64,000 bases of DNA, from NCBI RefSeq assembly GCF_017916475.1, contig NZ_JAFMTB010000001.1:1140849-1204848 (forward strand). The letters run 5' to 3'. The notes below the pieces were generated by a model. It did no database searches, was not told the DNA's origin, and was given only the letters and a program-made list of their open reading frames with translations. The position numbers were made by a program, and so were the translations under genes. How positions within the stretch are numbered: the stretch's first letter is position 1; each line of letters opens with the position of its first letter. Source of the DNA: Patulibacter sp. SYSU D01012 (GTDB taxonomy: Bacteria > Actinomycetota > Thermoleophilia > Solirubrobacterales > Solirubrobacteraceae). Positions 6,549 through 16,939 of the stretch are shown here, one piece after another.

Positions 6549-7784
6549 CTACGCGGCCGTGAGCACGACGACGCAGTTCTGGCCGCCGAACCCGAACGCG
6601 TTGGCGACCGCGGCGCGCACCGGCGTGCGGCGCGCGGCCCCCATGACGTGATCCAGCCCCTCGCACTCGGGGGCGACGGTCTCCAGGTTCGCCGTCGGCG
6701 GGATCACCCCGTCGCGCATCGCCAGCAGGCAGACGAGCGCCGACAGCGTGCCCGCCCCACCCATCAGGTGCCCGACCATCGACTTCGGCGACGAGACGGC
6801 GGGGCGGCCGACGGCGTCGCCGAGCGAGGCCCGCAGGGCCATCGTCTCGGTGCGGTCGTTCGCCGGCGTGCTCGTGCCGTGCGCGCAGACGTAGTCGACC
6901 TCGGACGGCGCCACGTCGGCGCGCGCGAGCGCCTGCGTGATCGCGGCGCCGGCGAAGCGGCCCTGCCGGTCGGGCGCGCTCAGGTGGTAGGCGTCCGACG
7001 TCAGCGCTCCGCCCGCCAGCACGCCGAGGATCCGCGCGCCGCGCGCCCGCGCGTCGTCCTCGCGTTCGAGGACGGCGACGACCGCGCCCTCCCCGGGGAC
7101 GAAGCCGTCGCGGTCGGCGTCGAACGGGCGACTGGCGGCGGCGGGGTCGTCGTTGCGGGCGGTCAGCGCGCCCATGCGGCCGAGACCGGCGAGCAGCGAC
7201 GGCGTCAGCGGCGCGTCGGTGCCGCCGGCGATCGCGACGTCGGACTCGCCCGAGAGCAGCAGCCGGCGGGCGTCGAGCAACGCCGCGGTGCCGCTGGCGC
7301 ACGCGAGCGCGCCGGCGGTGACCGGTCCGTGGATCCCCTGGTCGATCGCGACCTCGCACGCCGGCACGGACGGGATCATCGCGGGGACGAAGAACGGCGA
7401 CACGGCGCCCGGGCCCTCCCGGACGAGCGCCGTCACGGCCTCCGCGGTCGGGATGACCCCCGACACGCCGGTGTTGACGTGCACCGACGTCCGGGCGCCG
7501 AGGTCCTCGTCGATCGTCAGCCCGGCGTCCGCGATCGCCTCGCGCGCGGCCGCGACGGCGTACTGCGAGAACAGCGCGGTGCGGTGCGCGCGCTTGCGGC
7601 CCAGCAGCGCCTCGGCGTCGAAGCCCTCGACCTGCGCGGCGATCCGGGCGTCCAGGCCGGACGCGTCGAAGCGGGTCAGCGGGCCGGCGACGGAGCGGCC
7701 GGCCACGAGCGTGGCCCACGTCGACGCGACGTCCGGCCCGGCGGGCGTGATGGCGCCCAGGCCGGTGACGACGACGCGGGTCAT
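6549..7784 (-). CDS. fabF: Beta-ketoacyl-ACP synthase II (FabF family), stand-alone copy
   Basis: A 411-residue KAS II that condenses malonyl-ACP with acyl-ACP. The catalytic Cys sits in ALACASGTAAL, the two His in CAHGTSTPAND and KSMVGHLMGGAG, and the C-terminal loop is NAFGFGGQN. The start ATG 7784 (MTRVVVTGLGAITPAG) matches the family, and the Ala/Gly-rich extension to 7949 is discarded. It is separate from the fab cluster at 23375-30037, which has its own fabF. It may serve a specialised chain length or a secondary pathway. The nearest neighbours, folE and tRNA-Thr, give no clue. Confidence 0.9.
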   Translation of the reverse strand: MTRVVVTGLGAITPAGPDVASTWATLVAGRSVAGPLTRFDASGLDARIAAQVEGFDAEALLGRKRAHRTALFSQYAVAAAREAIADAGLTIDEDLGARTSVHVNTGVSGVIPTAEAVTALVREGPGAVSPFFVPAMIPSVPACEVAIDQGIHGPVTAGALACASGTAALLDARRLLLSGESDVAIAGGTDAPLTPSLLAGLGRMGALTARNDDPAAASRPFDADRDGFVPGEGAVVAVLEREDDARARGARILGVLAGGALTSDAYHLSAPDRQGRFAGAAITQALARADVAPSEVDYVCAHGTSTPANDRTETMALRASLGDAVGRPAVSSPKSMVGHLMGGAGTLSALVCLLAMRDGVIPPTANLETVAPECEGLDHVMGAARRTPVRAAVANAFGFGGQNCVVVLTAA

Positions 7785-8053
7785 CGCGCGGCCCTCGGCC
7801 GGCGCCGCGGCGTCCGCGACGGCGGCCGGCGCCGCTCCGGCGCCGTGCCGTGGTCCGCTGATGCCCGTGTCGCCTGCATGAGCCAATGGTTGCGAACGGC
7901 TACCACCGGCGGCGTGCGGCGGGGCGTTCAGGGTCCCGGGCGGTCGCACCCGGGGCGATCGCCGACCCGCGGCACCCCCGGGCGTCCGGATGTGCCACTA
8001 TTCCGGGACGCGCGTCGCGCGCGTCCCTCGGGACGACGGCGACGGGTGCGAGC

Positions 8054-8125
<72 letters not shown>

Positions 8126-8134
8126 CTGCAGCGC

Positions 8135-8162
8135 GAAGGCCCCGCCGGACGGCGGGGCCTTC
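8135..8162 (+). terminator. Intrinsic terminator after tRNA-Thr
   Basis: A 12-bp perfect stem GAAGGCCCCGCC/GGCGGGGCCTTC with a 4-nt loop is followed by GTCGTTCTC. The 3' part reads CTTCGTCGTTC, the recurring UCGUCG-type tail of this genome. Confidence 0.85.
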
Positions 8163-8208
8163 GTCGTTCTCGGGCGGCGCGGCCGGCCGCGGAGGGCCGG
8201 CCGGCCGC

Positions 8209-10038
8209 TCAGGCGTGGATCCGGAAGTGCGCCACGAGCTCGGTCAGCTCGCTGGCGGTGTGGGCGAGCTGCCCCGCCGATGCCGCGATCTCCTGGGTCG
8301 ACGCGCTCGTCTGCTGCGTCGAGGCGGAGACCTGCTCCGCCGACGCCGACGACTGCTGCGCGACGGCCGCGACCTCGCCGACGTCCTCCTGCACCTTGGC
8401 GGTGCCGCTCGCGATCTGCTCCACCGCCGACGCGATGCCCTCGATGCGCGAGGTGACCTCGTCGACGGCGTCGCCGATGCGCAGGAAGGCCTCGCGCGTC
8501 GTCTCGACGGTCGCCGCGCCCTCCTCGGTGCGCTCGGCGCCCGTGCTGAACACGGTGACCGCGCGGCCGGTGTCGGCCTGGATCTCGCCGATCAGGGCGG
8601 AGATCGTCGCGGCGGCCTCCTGCGACTCCTCGGCGAGCTTGCGGACCTCCTCGGCCACGACGGCGAAGCCGCGGCCCTGCTCGCCGGCGCGGGCGGCCTC
8701 GATGGCCGCGTTCAGCGCGAGCAGGTTCGTCTGCTCGGCGATGCCGGAGATCGTGTCGACGATCGCGCCGATCTGCTGCGAGCGCTCGGCGAGCGATCCG
8801 ATGGCCTCGTTGGCCTCGTGCGACGACGCTCGGACGTCGCGCATCATCGCCGTCGCGCGGTCGGCCGCGCCGACGCCGTCCTGGGCGGCCCGGCGCGCGT
8901 CGGCGGCCAGCTCCGCCGTCTCGGCGGCGGTCGCAGCGCTGGTCTGCGCCGCCTCGGCGGCCTGCTCCGTCGTGTCGCGCACGGACTCGACCATGCGCGC
9001 CTGGCGCTCGGCGCCGGTGGCGACGTCGGTGACGGCCGACGCGATCTCGCCGACGGCCTTGCCGGCCTCGTCCGACGTGGTGGCGACCTGGGTGGAGGCG
9101 GCGCTCACCGTGGCGGCCGACGTCGTGACGGCGCCGATGATGTCCTGCAGCGCCGCGCGGGTGCGGTTGTAGGCGGCGATCGACTCGACGGTGCGGGCCT
9201 GCACGACGTTGAAGCGCTCGGCGATGCGACCGAGCTCGTCGGCGCCGAGGGCGGGGGTGGGGCGCGACCGCGGCGCGACGTCGACGGTCAGGTCGCCGCG
9301 CGTGACGGCGTCGAGGGCGTCCCCGAGGGCCGGCACGTCGGTGTCGGACAGCTGCGCCATGTGCTCGAGCAGGGTGCGGGCGGCGCGGGTGACCGCGCGC
9401 CCGAGGAGCACGACGATGACGATGCCGGCGAGCGCGCCGGCCAGGCCGACCACGATGAGCAGCGTGCGGGCGCCGTCGGCAGTCGCCTGCTGCTCGGTGC
9501 GGGAGCGCGCCACGAAGCGGTCGACTCGCGCCTGGATGGCGGCCAGGGTGGCGCGGAACCCGTCGAAGGCGGTCTTGCCGCCGCCGAGGCGGTCCTGCGC
9601 GAGCGCCTGGCCCTGCGGGCCGCTGCGCACGAGCTTGATCTGCGAGCGGAAGTACGCGGCGAGCGCCCGGATCTGGCCGCCGGCGCGGTCGGTGAGGGCG
9701 GCGAGGTCGGGGTGCTTCTGCAGGAGCGGCCCGAGGGCGGCGATGTCCTTGCGGACGGCGGCGGAGCCCGACGTGTAGGGCGCCAGGTCGGCCTCGTCGC
9801 GCGAGATCATGAACGCGCGGACGCCGGTCTCCTGGTTGACCATCTGCGTCAGGATGTCGTTGGTCAGGCTCGTGAGCGGGATGGCGTCGTCGACGTACTT
9901 GTCGTTCGCGCTGTCGTTCACCGCGGCCGTCGAGCGGATGCCGAGGGCGACGGCGACGACGAGCAGCAGGAGGACGCAGCCGATGCCGGCCGCGAGCTTG
10001 CGGCCGAGGCTGCTGCGGATGAAGGTGCTTGGGGTCAT
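8209..10038 (-). CDS. Methyl-accepting chemotaxis protein
   Basis: A 609-residue membrane receptor. TM1 lies at about residues 17-37 ([16 protein letters not shown]). An extracytoplasmic helical sensor of the CHASE3/four-helix type follows ([17 protein letters not shown]). TM2 is at about 190-212 ([20 protein letters not shown]), then HAMP, then a long coiled-coil signalling domain. Its hairpin tip reads [19 protein letters not shown], the CheA/CheW contact, followed by [13 protein letters not shown]. There is no C-terminal CheR-binding pentapeptide. The ATG at 10038 gives a clean TM1. The 450-residue upstream extension of the frame is not coding. No che genes are nearby, so its signalling partners must be elsewhere. 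Confidence 0.93.
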   Translation of the reverse strand: MTPSTFIRSSLGRKLAAGIGCVLLLLVVAVALGIRSTAAVNDSANDKYVDDAIPLTSLTNDILTQMVNQETGVRAFMISRDEADLAPYTSGSAAVRKDIAALGPLLQKHPDLAALTDRAGGQIRALAAYFRSQIKLVRSGPQGQALAQDRLGGGKTAFDGFRATLAAIQARVDRFVARSRTEQQATADGARTLLIVVGLAGALAGIVIVVLLGRAVTRAARTLLEHMAQLSDTDVPALGDALDAVTRGDLTVDVAPRSRPTPALGADELGRIAERFNVVQARTVESIAAYNRTRAALQDIIGAVTTSAATVSAASTQVATTSDEAGKAVGEIASAVTDVATGAERQARMVESVRDTTEQAAEAAQTSAATAAETAELAADARRAAQDGVGAADRATAMMRDVRASSHEANEAIGSLAERSQQIGAIVDTISGIAEQTNLLALNAAIEAARAGEQGRGFAVVAEEVRKLAEESQEAAATISALIGEIQADTGRAVTVFSTGAERTEEGAATVETTREAFLRIGDAVDEVTSRIEGIASAVEQIASGTAKVQEDVGEVAAVAQQSSASAEQVSASTQQTSASTQEIAASAGQLAHTASELTELVAHFRIHA

Positions 10039-10220
10039 GTGTGGGCCTCGTGGGTCCGGGATGGGGGCGCCCGGATGGTCGGCAGGAACGCCGTTCGCTT
10101 GACCGAGATGGCGCGTCGGCATACACCGTCCTCGACGGACGTTCGGGCGGCGGTCCGGGACCGGTCCGCGTCCGTCCGCGCGGGCGGTCCGGACGTCGTC
10201 CGGTGGGCCTGCGGCCCGAC

Positions 10221-10655
10221 CTACGCGGGCTCGACCGCGCGCAGCAGCACGCCCCGGCGGTCGACCACCAGGCCCAGGCCGGCGGCGGCGACGGCGGGCC
10301 GGCGGCGCAGCGCGGCGACGTCGTCGTCCGGCCCGGCGAGCAGCTCGCGGTCGCGGACCGCGACGGTGCCGACGAGCCGTTCGGCGCGCTCGGCCGGGTG
10401 CAGCGCGGCGACGTCGGCGGCGCGCAGCACGCCGACGGCCCGGCCCGCGTGGTCGACGACGGGGACGGCCGCACGGCCGTGGCCCAGGGCGCCGCGCGCC
10501 GCCTCCTCGACCATCTGCTCCGCCGACGCGGCCACCGTCGGCGTCGCGGGCGCGGACCCCGCGGCCTGCGGGGCCGGGCGCAGGGCGGAGCGGAGGGCCT
10601 CGCGCAGGCCCTCGGCGGTGCCGGCGACGTGCGGGCGGGCGGGCAGGGTGATCAC
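10221..10655 (-). CDS. CBS domain protein
   Basis: A 144-residue protein. CBS strands are visible in [26 protein letters not shown] and, more degenerately, in [17 protein letters not shown]. This is the adenosyl-nucleotide-binding module, with no attached enzyme. The GTG start at 10655 is preceded by GGAGCACCC on the minus strand. The upstream Arg/Pro-rich extension of the frame is not credible. The gene is divergent from a second CBS protein at 10858, and about 200 bp separate the two starts. Function is unknown beyond probable ligand sensing. Confidence 0.7.
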   Translation of the reverse strand: MITLPARPHVAGTAEGLREALRSALRPAPQAAGSAPATPTVAASAEQMVEEAARGALGHGRAAVPVVDHAGRAVGVLRAADVAALHPAERAERLVGTVAVRDRELLAGPDDDVAALRRRPAVAAAGLGLVVDRRGVLLRAVEPA

Positions 10656-10845
10656 GGGTGCTCCTGGGACGGGCGACGGACCTGGGCCGCGGCCCCCGGC
10701 CGGCGGCCCGCCTCCGACGGTAGGACGCCCGGGCCGGCGCGGCATCCGTGGAAGCCCGCGGGCCGCCGGCCCGGGGCGACGGGTCCGTAGAACGCCCGCC
10801 CCGCGGCGGCGGCGCGCTGCGGATGGCACGCGGCCCCGGCGGACG

Positions 10846-10851
10846 TAGCGT
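10846..10851 (+). promoter_or_regulatory. -10 element TAGCGT before the CBS gene
   Basis: TAGCGT ends 6 nt before ATG 10858 with no ribosome binding site. Leaderless arrangement. Confidence 0.45.
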
Positions 10852-10857
10852 CGGGCC

Positions 10858-11289
10858 ATGAGCACCACGAGGCGTCAGCCGTTCACCACGCTCCTCGCCC
10901 GGGACGTCATGCGCGCGCCCATCGTCGCGTGCGATCCGGCGACCGAGCTCTCCGACGTGGCCGACCGGATGCGCCGCCACCGCATCCACGCCGTGATCGT
11001 CGACGGGATCGCCCGCGGGACGGGCGGCGACCGGCTCGTGTGGGCCGTCGTCTCCGACCTGGACCTGGTCCGGGCGGCGGTCCGCGCCGACGGCCCGACC
11101 ACGGCGGGCAGCGTGGCGGCGTCGCCGGTCGTCTGCGTCGACGTGGCCGACGACCTCGTGACCGTCGGCGCCGCGCTCGCCGAGAACGACTGCGCGCACG
11201 CCGTGGTCACCGAGGGCGACCGGCCCGTGGGCGTCGTCTCCACCCTCGACCTGGTCGCCGTCCTGGCCCCGGAGGGCGACGCGGGATAG
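10858..11289 (+). CDS. Tandem CBS domain protein
   Basis: A 143-residue protein of two CBS motifs forming one Bateman module. The first is [20 protein letters not shown] with [10 protein letters not shown] and [11 protein letters not shown]. The second is [19 protein letters not shown] with [22 protein letters not shown]. It has no catalytic domain, so a small-molecule or nucleotide sensor role is inferred. It lies 182 bp upstream of isocitrate dehydrogenase in the same direction. Whether the two are functionally linked is unknown. Confidence 0.85.
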   Translation: MSTTRRQPFTTLLARDVMRAPIVACDPATELSDVADRMRRHRIHAVIVDGIARGTGGDRLVWAVVSDLDLVRAAVRADGPTTAGSVAASPVVCVDVADDLVTVGAALAENDCAHAVVTEGDRPVGVVSTLDLVAVLAPEGDAG

Positions 11290-11394
11290 GCCCGGGGGCG
11301 AGGGGCGGCGCTCCCCGGTCGCGCGGGCCGAGGAGCGCCGCCGTGCCCGCGCGACGGCGGTCCCCCGGGCGCGCGCCCGCCCGGGCCCAGGAGA

Positions 11395-11400
11395 TAGCGT
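11395..11400 (+). promoter_or_regulatory. Possible -10 element for isocitrate dehydrogenase
   Basis: GATAGCGT contains TAGCGT, the -10 variant seen in front of the CBS and cardiolipin synthase genes. Here it would give a leader of about 65 nt before ATG 11472. Confidence 0.3.
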
Positions 11401-11471
11401 GTCCGACCACGGCGGACGGACATCCGCGCGCCGTCCAGGTTCGACCCCGAGCAAGCAGGCGACCGCCACCC

Positions 11472-13685
<2,214 letters not shown>

Positions 13686-13692
13686 GCCGCGG

Positions 13693-13722
13693 CGTCGCCG
13701 CCCCCGCGCGGGGGCGGCGACG
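13693..13722 (+). terminator. Hairpin after isocitrate dehydrogenase
   Basis: A perfect 13-bp stem (13693-13705 with 13710-13722) and 4-nt loop lies 8 nt after the stop codon. It is not followed by a T-rich or UCGUCG tail. Confidence 0.6.
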
Positions 13723-13742
13723 CCCGGCGACGGCGGCGAACG

Positions 13743-13785
13743 GTTGCGGCGGCAAGTATCGGGCGCTACGCTTGCGGTAGCAAGC
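13743..13785 (+). promoter_or_regulatory. Promoter with overlapping palindromic operator for the glyoxalase-fold pair
   Basis: TTGCGG (13743-13748) and TACGCT (13767-13772) are spaced 18 bp apart, the clearest -35/-10 pair in the window. A perfect palindrome GCTTGC-GGTA-GCAAGC (13770-13785) overlaps the end of the -10 and the expected transcription start. GGCAAG inside the -35/-10 spacer repeats half of it. This is the layout of a repressor-controlled promoter. The regulator is not identifiable here. Confidence 0.6.
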
Positions 13786-13825
13786 ATTCGCGGCGCCCGC
13801 CGCGCCGCCGCCCCGAGGACCGCCC

Positions 13826-14767
13826 GTGAGCCAGACCGCCCCGACCACCATCGACCGCCCGCTGCCGGGCACCCGTCCGGGGCTCGCGGGCCTCGGAGCG
13901 GTGCACCTGGCGGTCACCGACCGCGAGCGCGCCCTCGTCTTCTGGCGCGACGTCCTGGGCCTCGAGCTCCTGGACCCCGACGCGCACGAGCTGCGGATGG
14001 GGGCGGGCGGCACGGAGCTCGTCGTCCTGCACCCGGGGGCCGCGGCGCCCGTCGCGGCGCGCCGCACGGGCCTCTACCACCTGGCGCTCCACGTGCAGAC
14101 CGACCTGGAGTTCGCCCGCGTCCTCGGCCGGCTCTTCGCGTACCGCTGGCCGAACGCGCCGACGGATCACACGTTCACGAAGACGACGTACCTGGACGAC
14201 CCGGACGGGAACGGCATCGAGATCGCCCTCGAGACGCCGGAGCGCGTCGGGCGGCTGGACTACTCCGACCGCGACTACGCCGTGATCGACGCGCAGGGGA
14301 TCCGCCGGTCCGGCCGCGATCCGCTCGACCTGGACGAGGTCTTCGCCCACCTGCCCGAGCACCCCGACCTGCGCGCCCCGATGCCGGCCGGCACGACCGT
14401 CGGCCACGTCCACGTGCACGTCACCGACCTCGACGCCGCGATGCGCTTCTACCGCGACGGCCTGGGGCTGGACGAGAACATGTTCGCCCGCGGCATCGGG
14501 ATGGCCGACACGACGGTCGACGGCTGGCTGCCGCACCTGATCGCCTTCAACGTCTGGCACGGCCGGGACGCCCAGGCGCCGCCGCCCGGCACCGCCGGCC
14601 TGCGGCACTTCACCGTCGGGCTGCCGTCGGCGGCAGACCGCGACGCGGCGGTCGAGCGGCTGCGCGGCCTGGGCGTCGCGGCGGAGGAGACGCCGCTGGG
14701 CGTCCGGGTGGCCGATCCGTCGGGCAACGCGATGGTCCTGACGGTGCGCGACGGGCGGCGCGCGTGA
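13826..14767 (+). CDS. VOC superfamily protein with two glyoxalase-fold domains
   Basis: A 313-residue protein with two vicinal-oxygen-chelate modules. Module 1 is at about residues 23-150: GLGAVHLAVTDRERALVFWR, GLYHLALHV, and DDPDGNGIEIALE. Module 2 is at about 190-310: VGHVHVHVTDLDAAMRFYRD, LRHFTVGLP, and DPSGNAMVLTV. His and Glu in these motifs supply a metal site. The architecture resembles CatE-type extradiol ring-cleavage dioxygenases and their glyoxalase/bleomycin-resistance relatives, and the substrate is unknown. The GTG start follows GAGGACC. Its stop overlaps the next gene's start by 4 bp. Confidence 0.85.
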   Translation: MSQTAPTTIDRPLPGTRPGLAGLGAVHLAVTDRERALVFWRDVLGLELLDPDAHELRMGAGGTELVVLHPGAAAPVAARRTGLYHLALHVQTDLEFARVLGRLFAYRWPNAPTDHTFTKTTYLDDPDGNGIEIALETPERVGRLDYSDRDYAVIDAQGIRRSGRDPLDLDEVFAHLPEHPDLRAPMPAGTTVGHVHVHVTDLDAAMRFYRDGLGLDENMFARGIGMADTTVDGWLPHLIAFNVWHGRDAQAPPPGTAGLRHFTVGLPSAADRDAAVERLRGLGVAAEETPLGVRVADPSGNAMVLTVRDGRRA

Positions 14768-15321
14768 GCGCCCCGGAGGCCGGCGGCGCCCGGCCGCGCC
14801 AGCAGGCTCCCGATCCGATCGACCCGCGGGTGACGATCGGCCACGTGCACCTGCGGACCGCCGACATCGACCGCGTGAAGGCGTTCTACGTCGACGTCCT
14901 CGGCTTCGACGTCATCACCGAGGCGCGCGGGGTGCCGGGGTGGGGGACGACGGGCGACGTGCTCTTCCTCGCCGCCGGCGGCTACCACCACCACCTGGGC
15001 TTCAACACCTGGAAGTCGGCCGGCGGCGGCCCGCAGCCCGACGGCGTGACCGGCCTGCACCACGTGGCGCTCGCCTACCCGACCCGCGCGGCGCTCGCGG
15101 ACGCCCTGCGGCGCCTGCGGGCGGCGGACTGGCCGCTGCGCCAGACGGCCGACCACGGCACGCACGAGGCGCTCTACCTGAGCGACCCCGACGGCAACGA
15201 CCTCGAGCTGATGTGGGACCGCCCGTTCGCCGCGTGGCCGCGCGACGCCGACGGGCACCTGGAGGGCGTCTTCGGCGACGAGCTCGACCTGGACGACCTG
15301 CTCGCCGAGCTGGACCGCTAG
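14764..15321 (+). CDS. VOC superfamily protein, second gene of the pair
   Basis: A 185-residue protein with paired VOC beta-alpha-beta units. The first is VTIGHVHLRTADIDRVKAFY, with VDVLGFDVIT and YHHHLGFNTWKS. The second is GLHHVALAYPTRAALADAL, with DPDGNDLELMWDRP. The His and Glu positions needed for a metal centre are present. A 26-residue acidic tail (DELDLDDLLAELD) follows the domain. It starts at GTG within GTGA, overlapping the upstream stop, so the two genes are translationally coupled and likely act on the same or consecutive substrates. Confidence 0.85.
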   Translation: MSAPEAGGARPRQQAPDPIDPRVTIGHVHLRTADIDRVKAFYVDVLGFDVITEARGVPGWGTTGDVLFLAAGGYHHHLGFNTWKSAGGGPQPDGVTGLHHVALAYPTRAALADALRRLRAADWPLRQTADHGTHEALYLSDPDGNDLELMWDRPFAAWPRDADGHLEGVFGDELDLDDLLAELDR

Positions 15322-15348
15322 GCGCCGTCCGGCGGCGGCGCGGGCGCG

Positions 15349-16821
15349 CTACTCGCCGCCCGAGGCGACGCCGCCGAGCGCCTGGGGGTCCAGCCGCGAG
15401 TCCTCGTCCGCCGGCACGTCGAGCCGCTCGCGCTGGGCGGTCGACGACCCCGTGCCCGGGTCGATCGACACCAGGTCGGCGGCGAGCGGGTCGAAGCCGT
15501 CGGTCGTCCGGAAGAGCAGGCGGGCGATGCCGACGGGCGTGGCCTCGCCGCTCAGCCCGCCGGTGCCGCCGGCCCCGACGCTGCCGCCGTTGACGACCGT
15601 CACGCGCCCCTCGCGCCGCACGAGCGCCCGGTGGGTGTGGCCCACGGCGAAGACGAGGGGGCGCCGCGGCGGGCGCTCGCGCAGCCGCTGCAGCGCGACG
15701 GCGAGCATCTGCGGCTCGTGGACCAGGACGACGTCGACCTTCCCCACGAGCGGCTCCAGCCAGGTCCAGAAGCGCTCCTGGTCGGCCGCCGACGGCCCGG
15801 CGTCGTCGTAGCGGTCGCGGTAGTCCTCGGCGCGCAGGCGGACGAACGGGTCGCCGTAGCCGGCGACGCGCAGGCCGGCCACGCGCACGACGGGCCGCGG
15901 GGTCGCCGGCGGACGCCCGTCGCGGCCGAGCGGCCCGTCGGCGCCGAGCACCAGCGCGCCGCGGCGGGCCAGGGACCGCGACAGCGTGTCGGAGTCGTGG
16001 TTGCCGGTGACGAACACGAACGGCCGGCCCAGGCCGACGACGCGCTCGAGCAGCCGGCCCTCGAGCGGCGAGCCGCGGTCGGTCAGGTCGCCGACGAACA
16101 GCACCGGGCCGCCGTCCGCGACCCGTTGCAGGATCGGCAGCGCCAGCACGTTGTTGTGCAGGTCCGACGCCACCGTCAGCCGCGACGCGCGGTCCAGGCT
16201 CTGCCGGCGCGCCGGGTCCGAGACCAGGCGCGCCAGGCCGACGAGCTGGGCGTCGAGTTCCTGGTCGAGCACGCCCGCGGAGCGCTGGGCGTCCTCGAGC
16301 ACGCCCAGCGCCCGCGGGATGTCGGGGCCGAACGCGTAGTACTGCGGCCGGTCGAGGGCGCCGCGCGGCGGCATGAGGACGACGAGCGCCACCACGAGGA
16401 GCACGGAGACCCCGACCGCCGTCCCGCTCGTCCAGCGCAGGCGCGGACCGGCGCGCGAGCGCACCGCGGCGGCGACCAGCAGCCCGACGAGGGCGCCGGA
16501 CACGGCGACGACGAGGATCAGGGCGCGGAAGTACGACGCGATGGCGTCGCGGGCCTCGGCCTGCACCCGGCGGGCGTCCAGCCGCCCCTGCTCCGCGACG
16601 CGCTTGACCGCGTCGCGGTCGACCGTCCGCACGTCGACCTGCAGCCGGACCGGCAGGCGGATCGCCCGGTACCGCACGCCCCAGTCGACGAGCGGCACGT
16701 AGACGTCGAGCGCTCCGCGGTGGAACGGCTCGACGGACAGCCGCACCTGCCCGACGGACAGCTGCTCGTCCTGCCCGTACAGCGCCAGGGCGCCGACGCC
16801 GCCCGCGAGCGTCCCGGCCAC
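15349..16821 (-). CDS. Membrane-anchored metallophosphoesterase
   Basis: The 490-residue protein has an N-terminal hydrophobic segment, an extracytoplasmic region of about 85 residues, and two transmembrane helices: ALILVVAVSGALVGLLVAAA near 98 and VSVLLVVALVVLMPP near 135. A calcineurin-like phosphoesterase domain follows from about 215. Its metal ligands lie in TVASDLHNN, VGDLTDRGS, VTGNHDSD, VLVHEPQM and AVGHTHRA. The substrate is unknown. GTG 16821 is the only canonical start in frame, but it cuts into the first hydrophobic helix. Upstream codons (VLALRRVLTVLAV) would complete it and might use a CTG start. It lies downstream of the ferredoxin reductase gene with a gap of about 118 bp. Confidence 0.82.
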   Translation of the reverse strand: MAGTLAGGVGALALYGQDEQLSVGQVRLSVEPFHRGALDVYVPLVDWGVRYRAIRLPVRLQVDVRTVDRDAVKRVAEQGRLDARRVQAEARDAIASYFRALILVVAVSGALVGLLVAAAVRSRAGPRLRWTSGTAVGVSVLLVVALVVLMPPRGALDRPQYYAFGPDIPRALGVLEDAQRSAGVLDQELDAQLVGLARLVSDPARRQSLDRASRLTVASDLHNNVLALPILQRVADGGPVLFVGDLTDRGSPLEGRLLERVVGLGRPFVFVTGNHDSDTLSRSLARRGALVLGADGPLGRDGRPPATPRPVVRVAGLRVAGYGDPFVRLRAEDYRDRYDDAGPSAADQERFWTWLEPLVGKVDVVLVHEPQMLAVALQRLRERPPRRPLVFAVGHTHRALVRREGRVTVVNGGSVGAGGTGGLSGEATPVGIARLLFRTTDGFDPLAADLVSIDPGTGSSTAQRERLDVPADEDSRLDPQALGGVASGGE

Positions 16822-16939
16822 GACGGCCAGGACGGTCAGGACCCGGCGCAGCGCCAGGACGGCCGGCGCGCGGCGCCCGGCCAGGGCGGCGCGGATGCGG
16901 GGCAGGCGCGGAACGGGCGATCCCTCCGGCGGGGCCGGG

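Noticed and set aside
10929-11471. N-terminal extension of isocitrate dehydrogenase back to 10929
   Set aside because: It overlaps the CBS gene in another frame and is Arg-rich. The conserved enzyme starts at ATG 11472.
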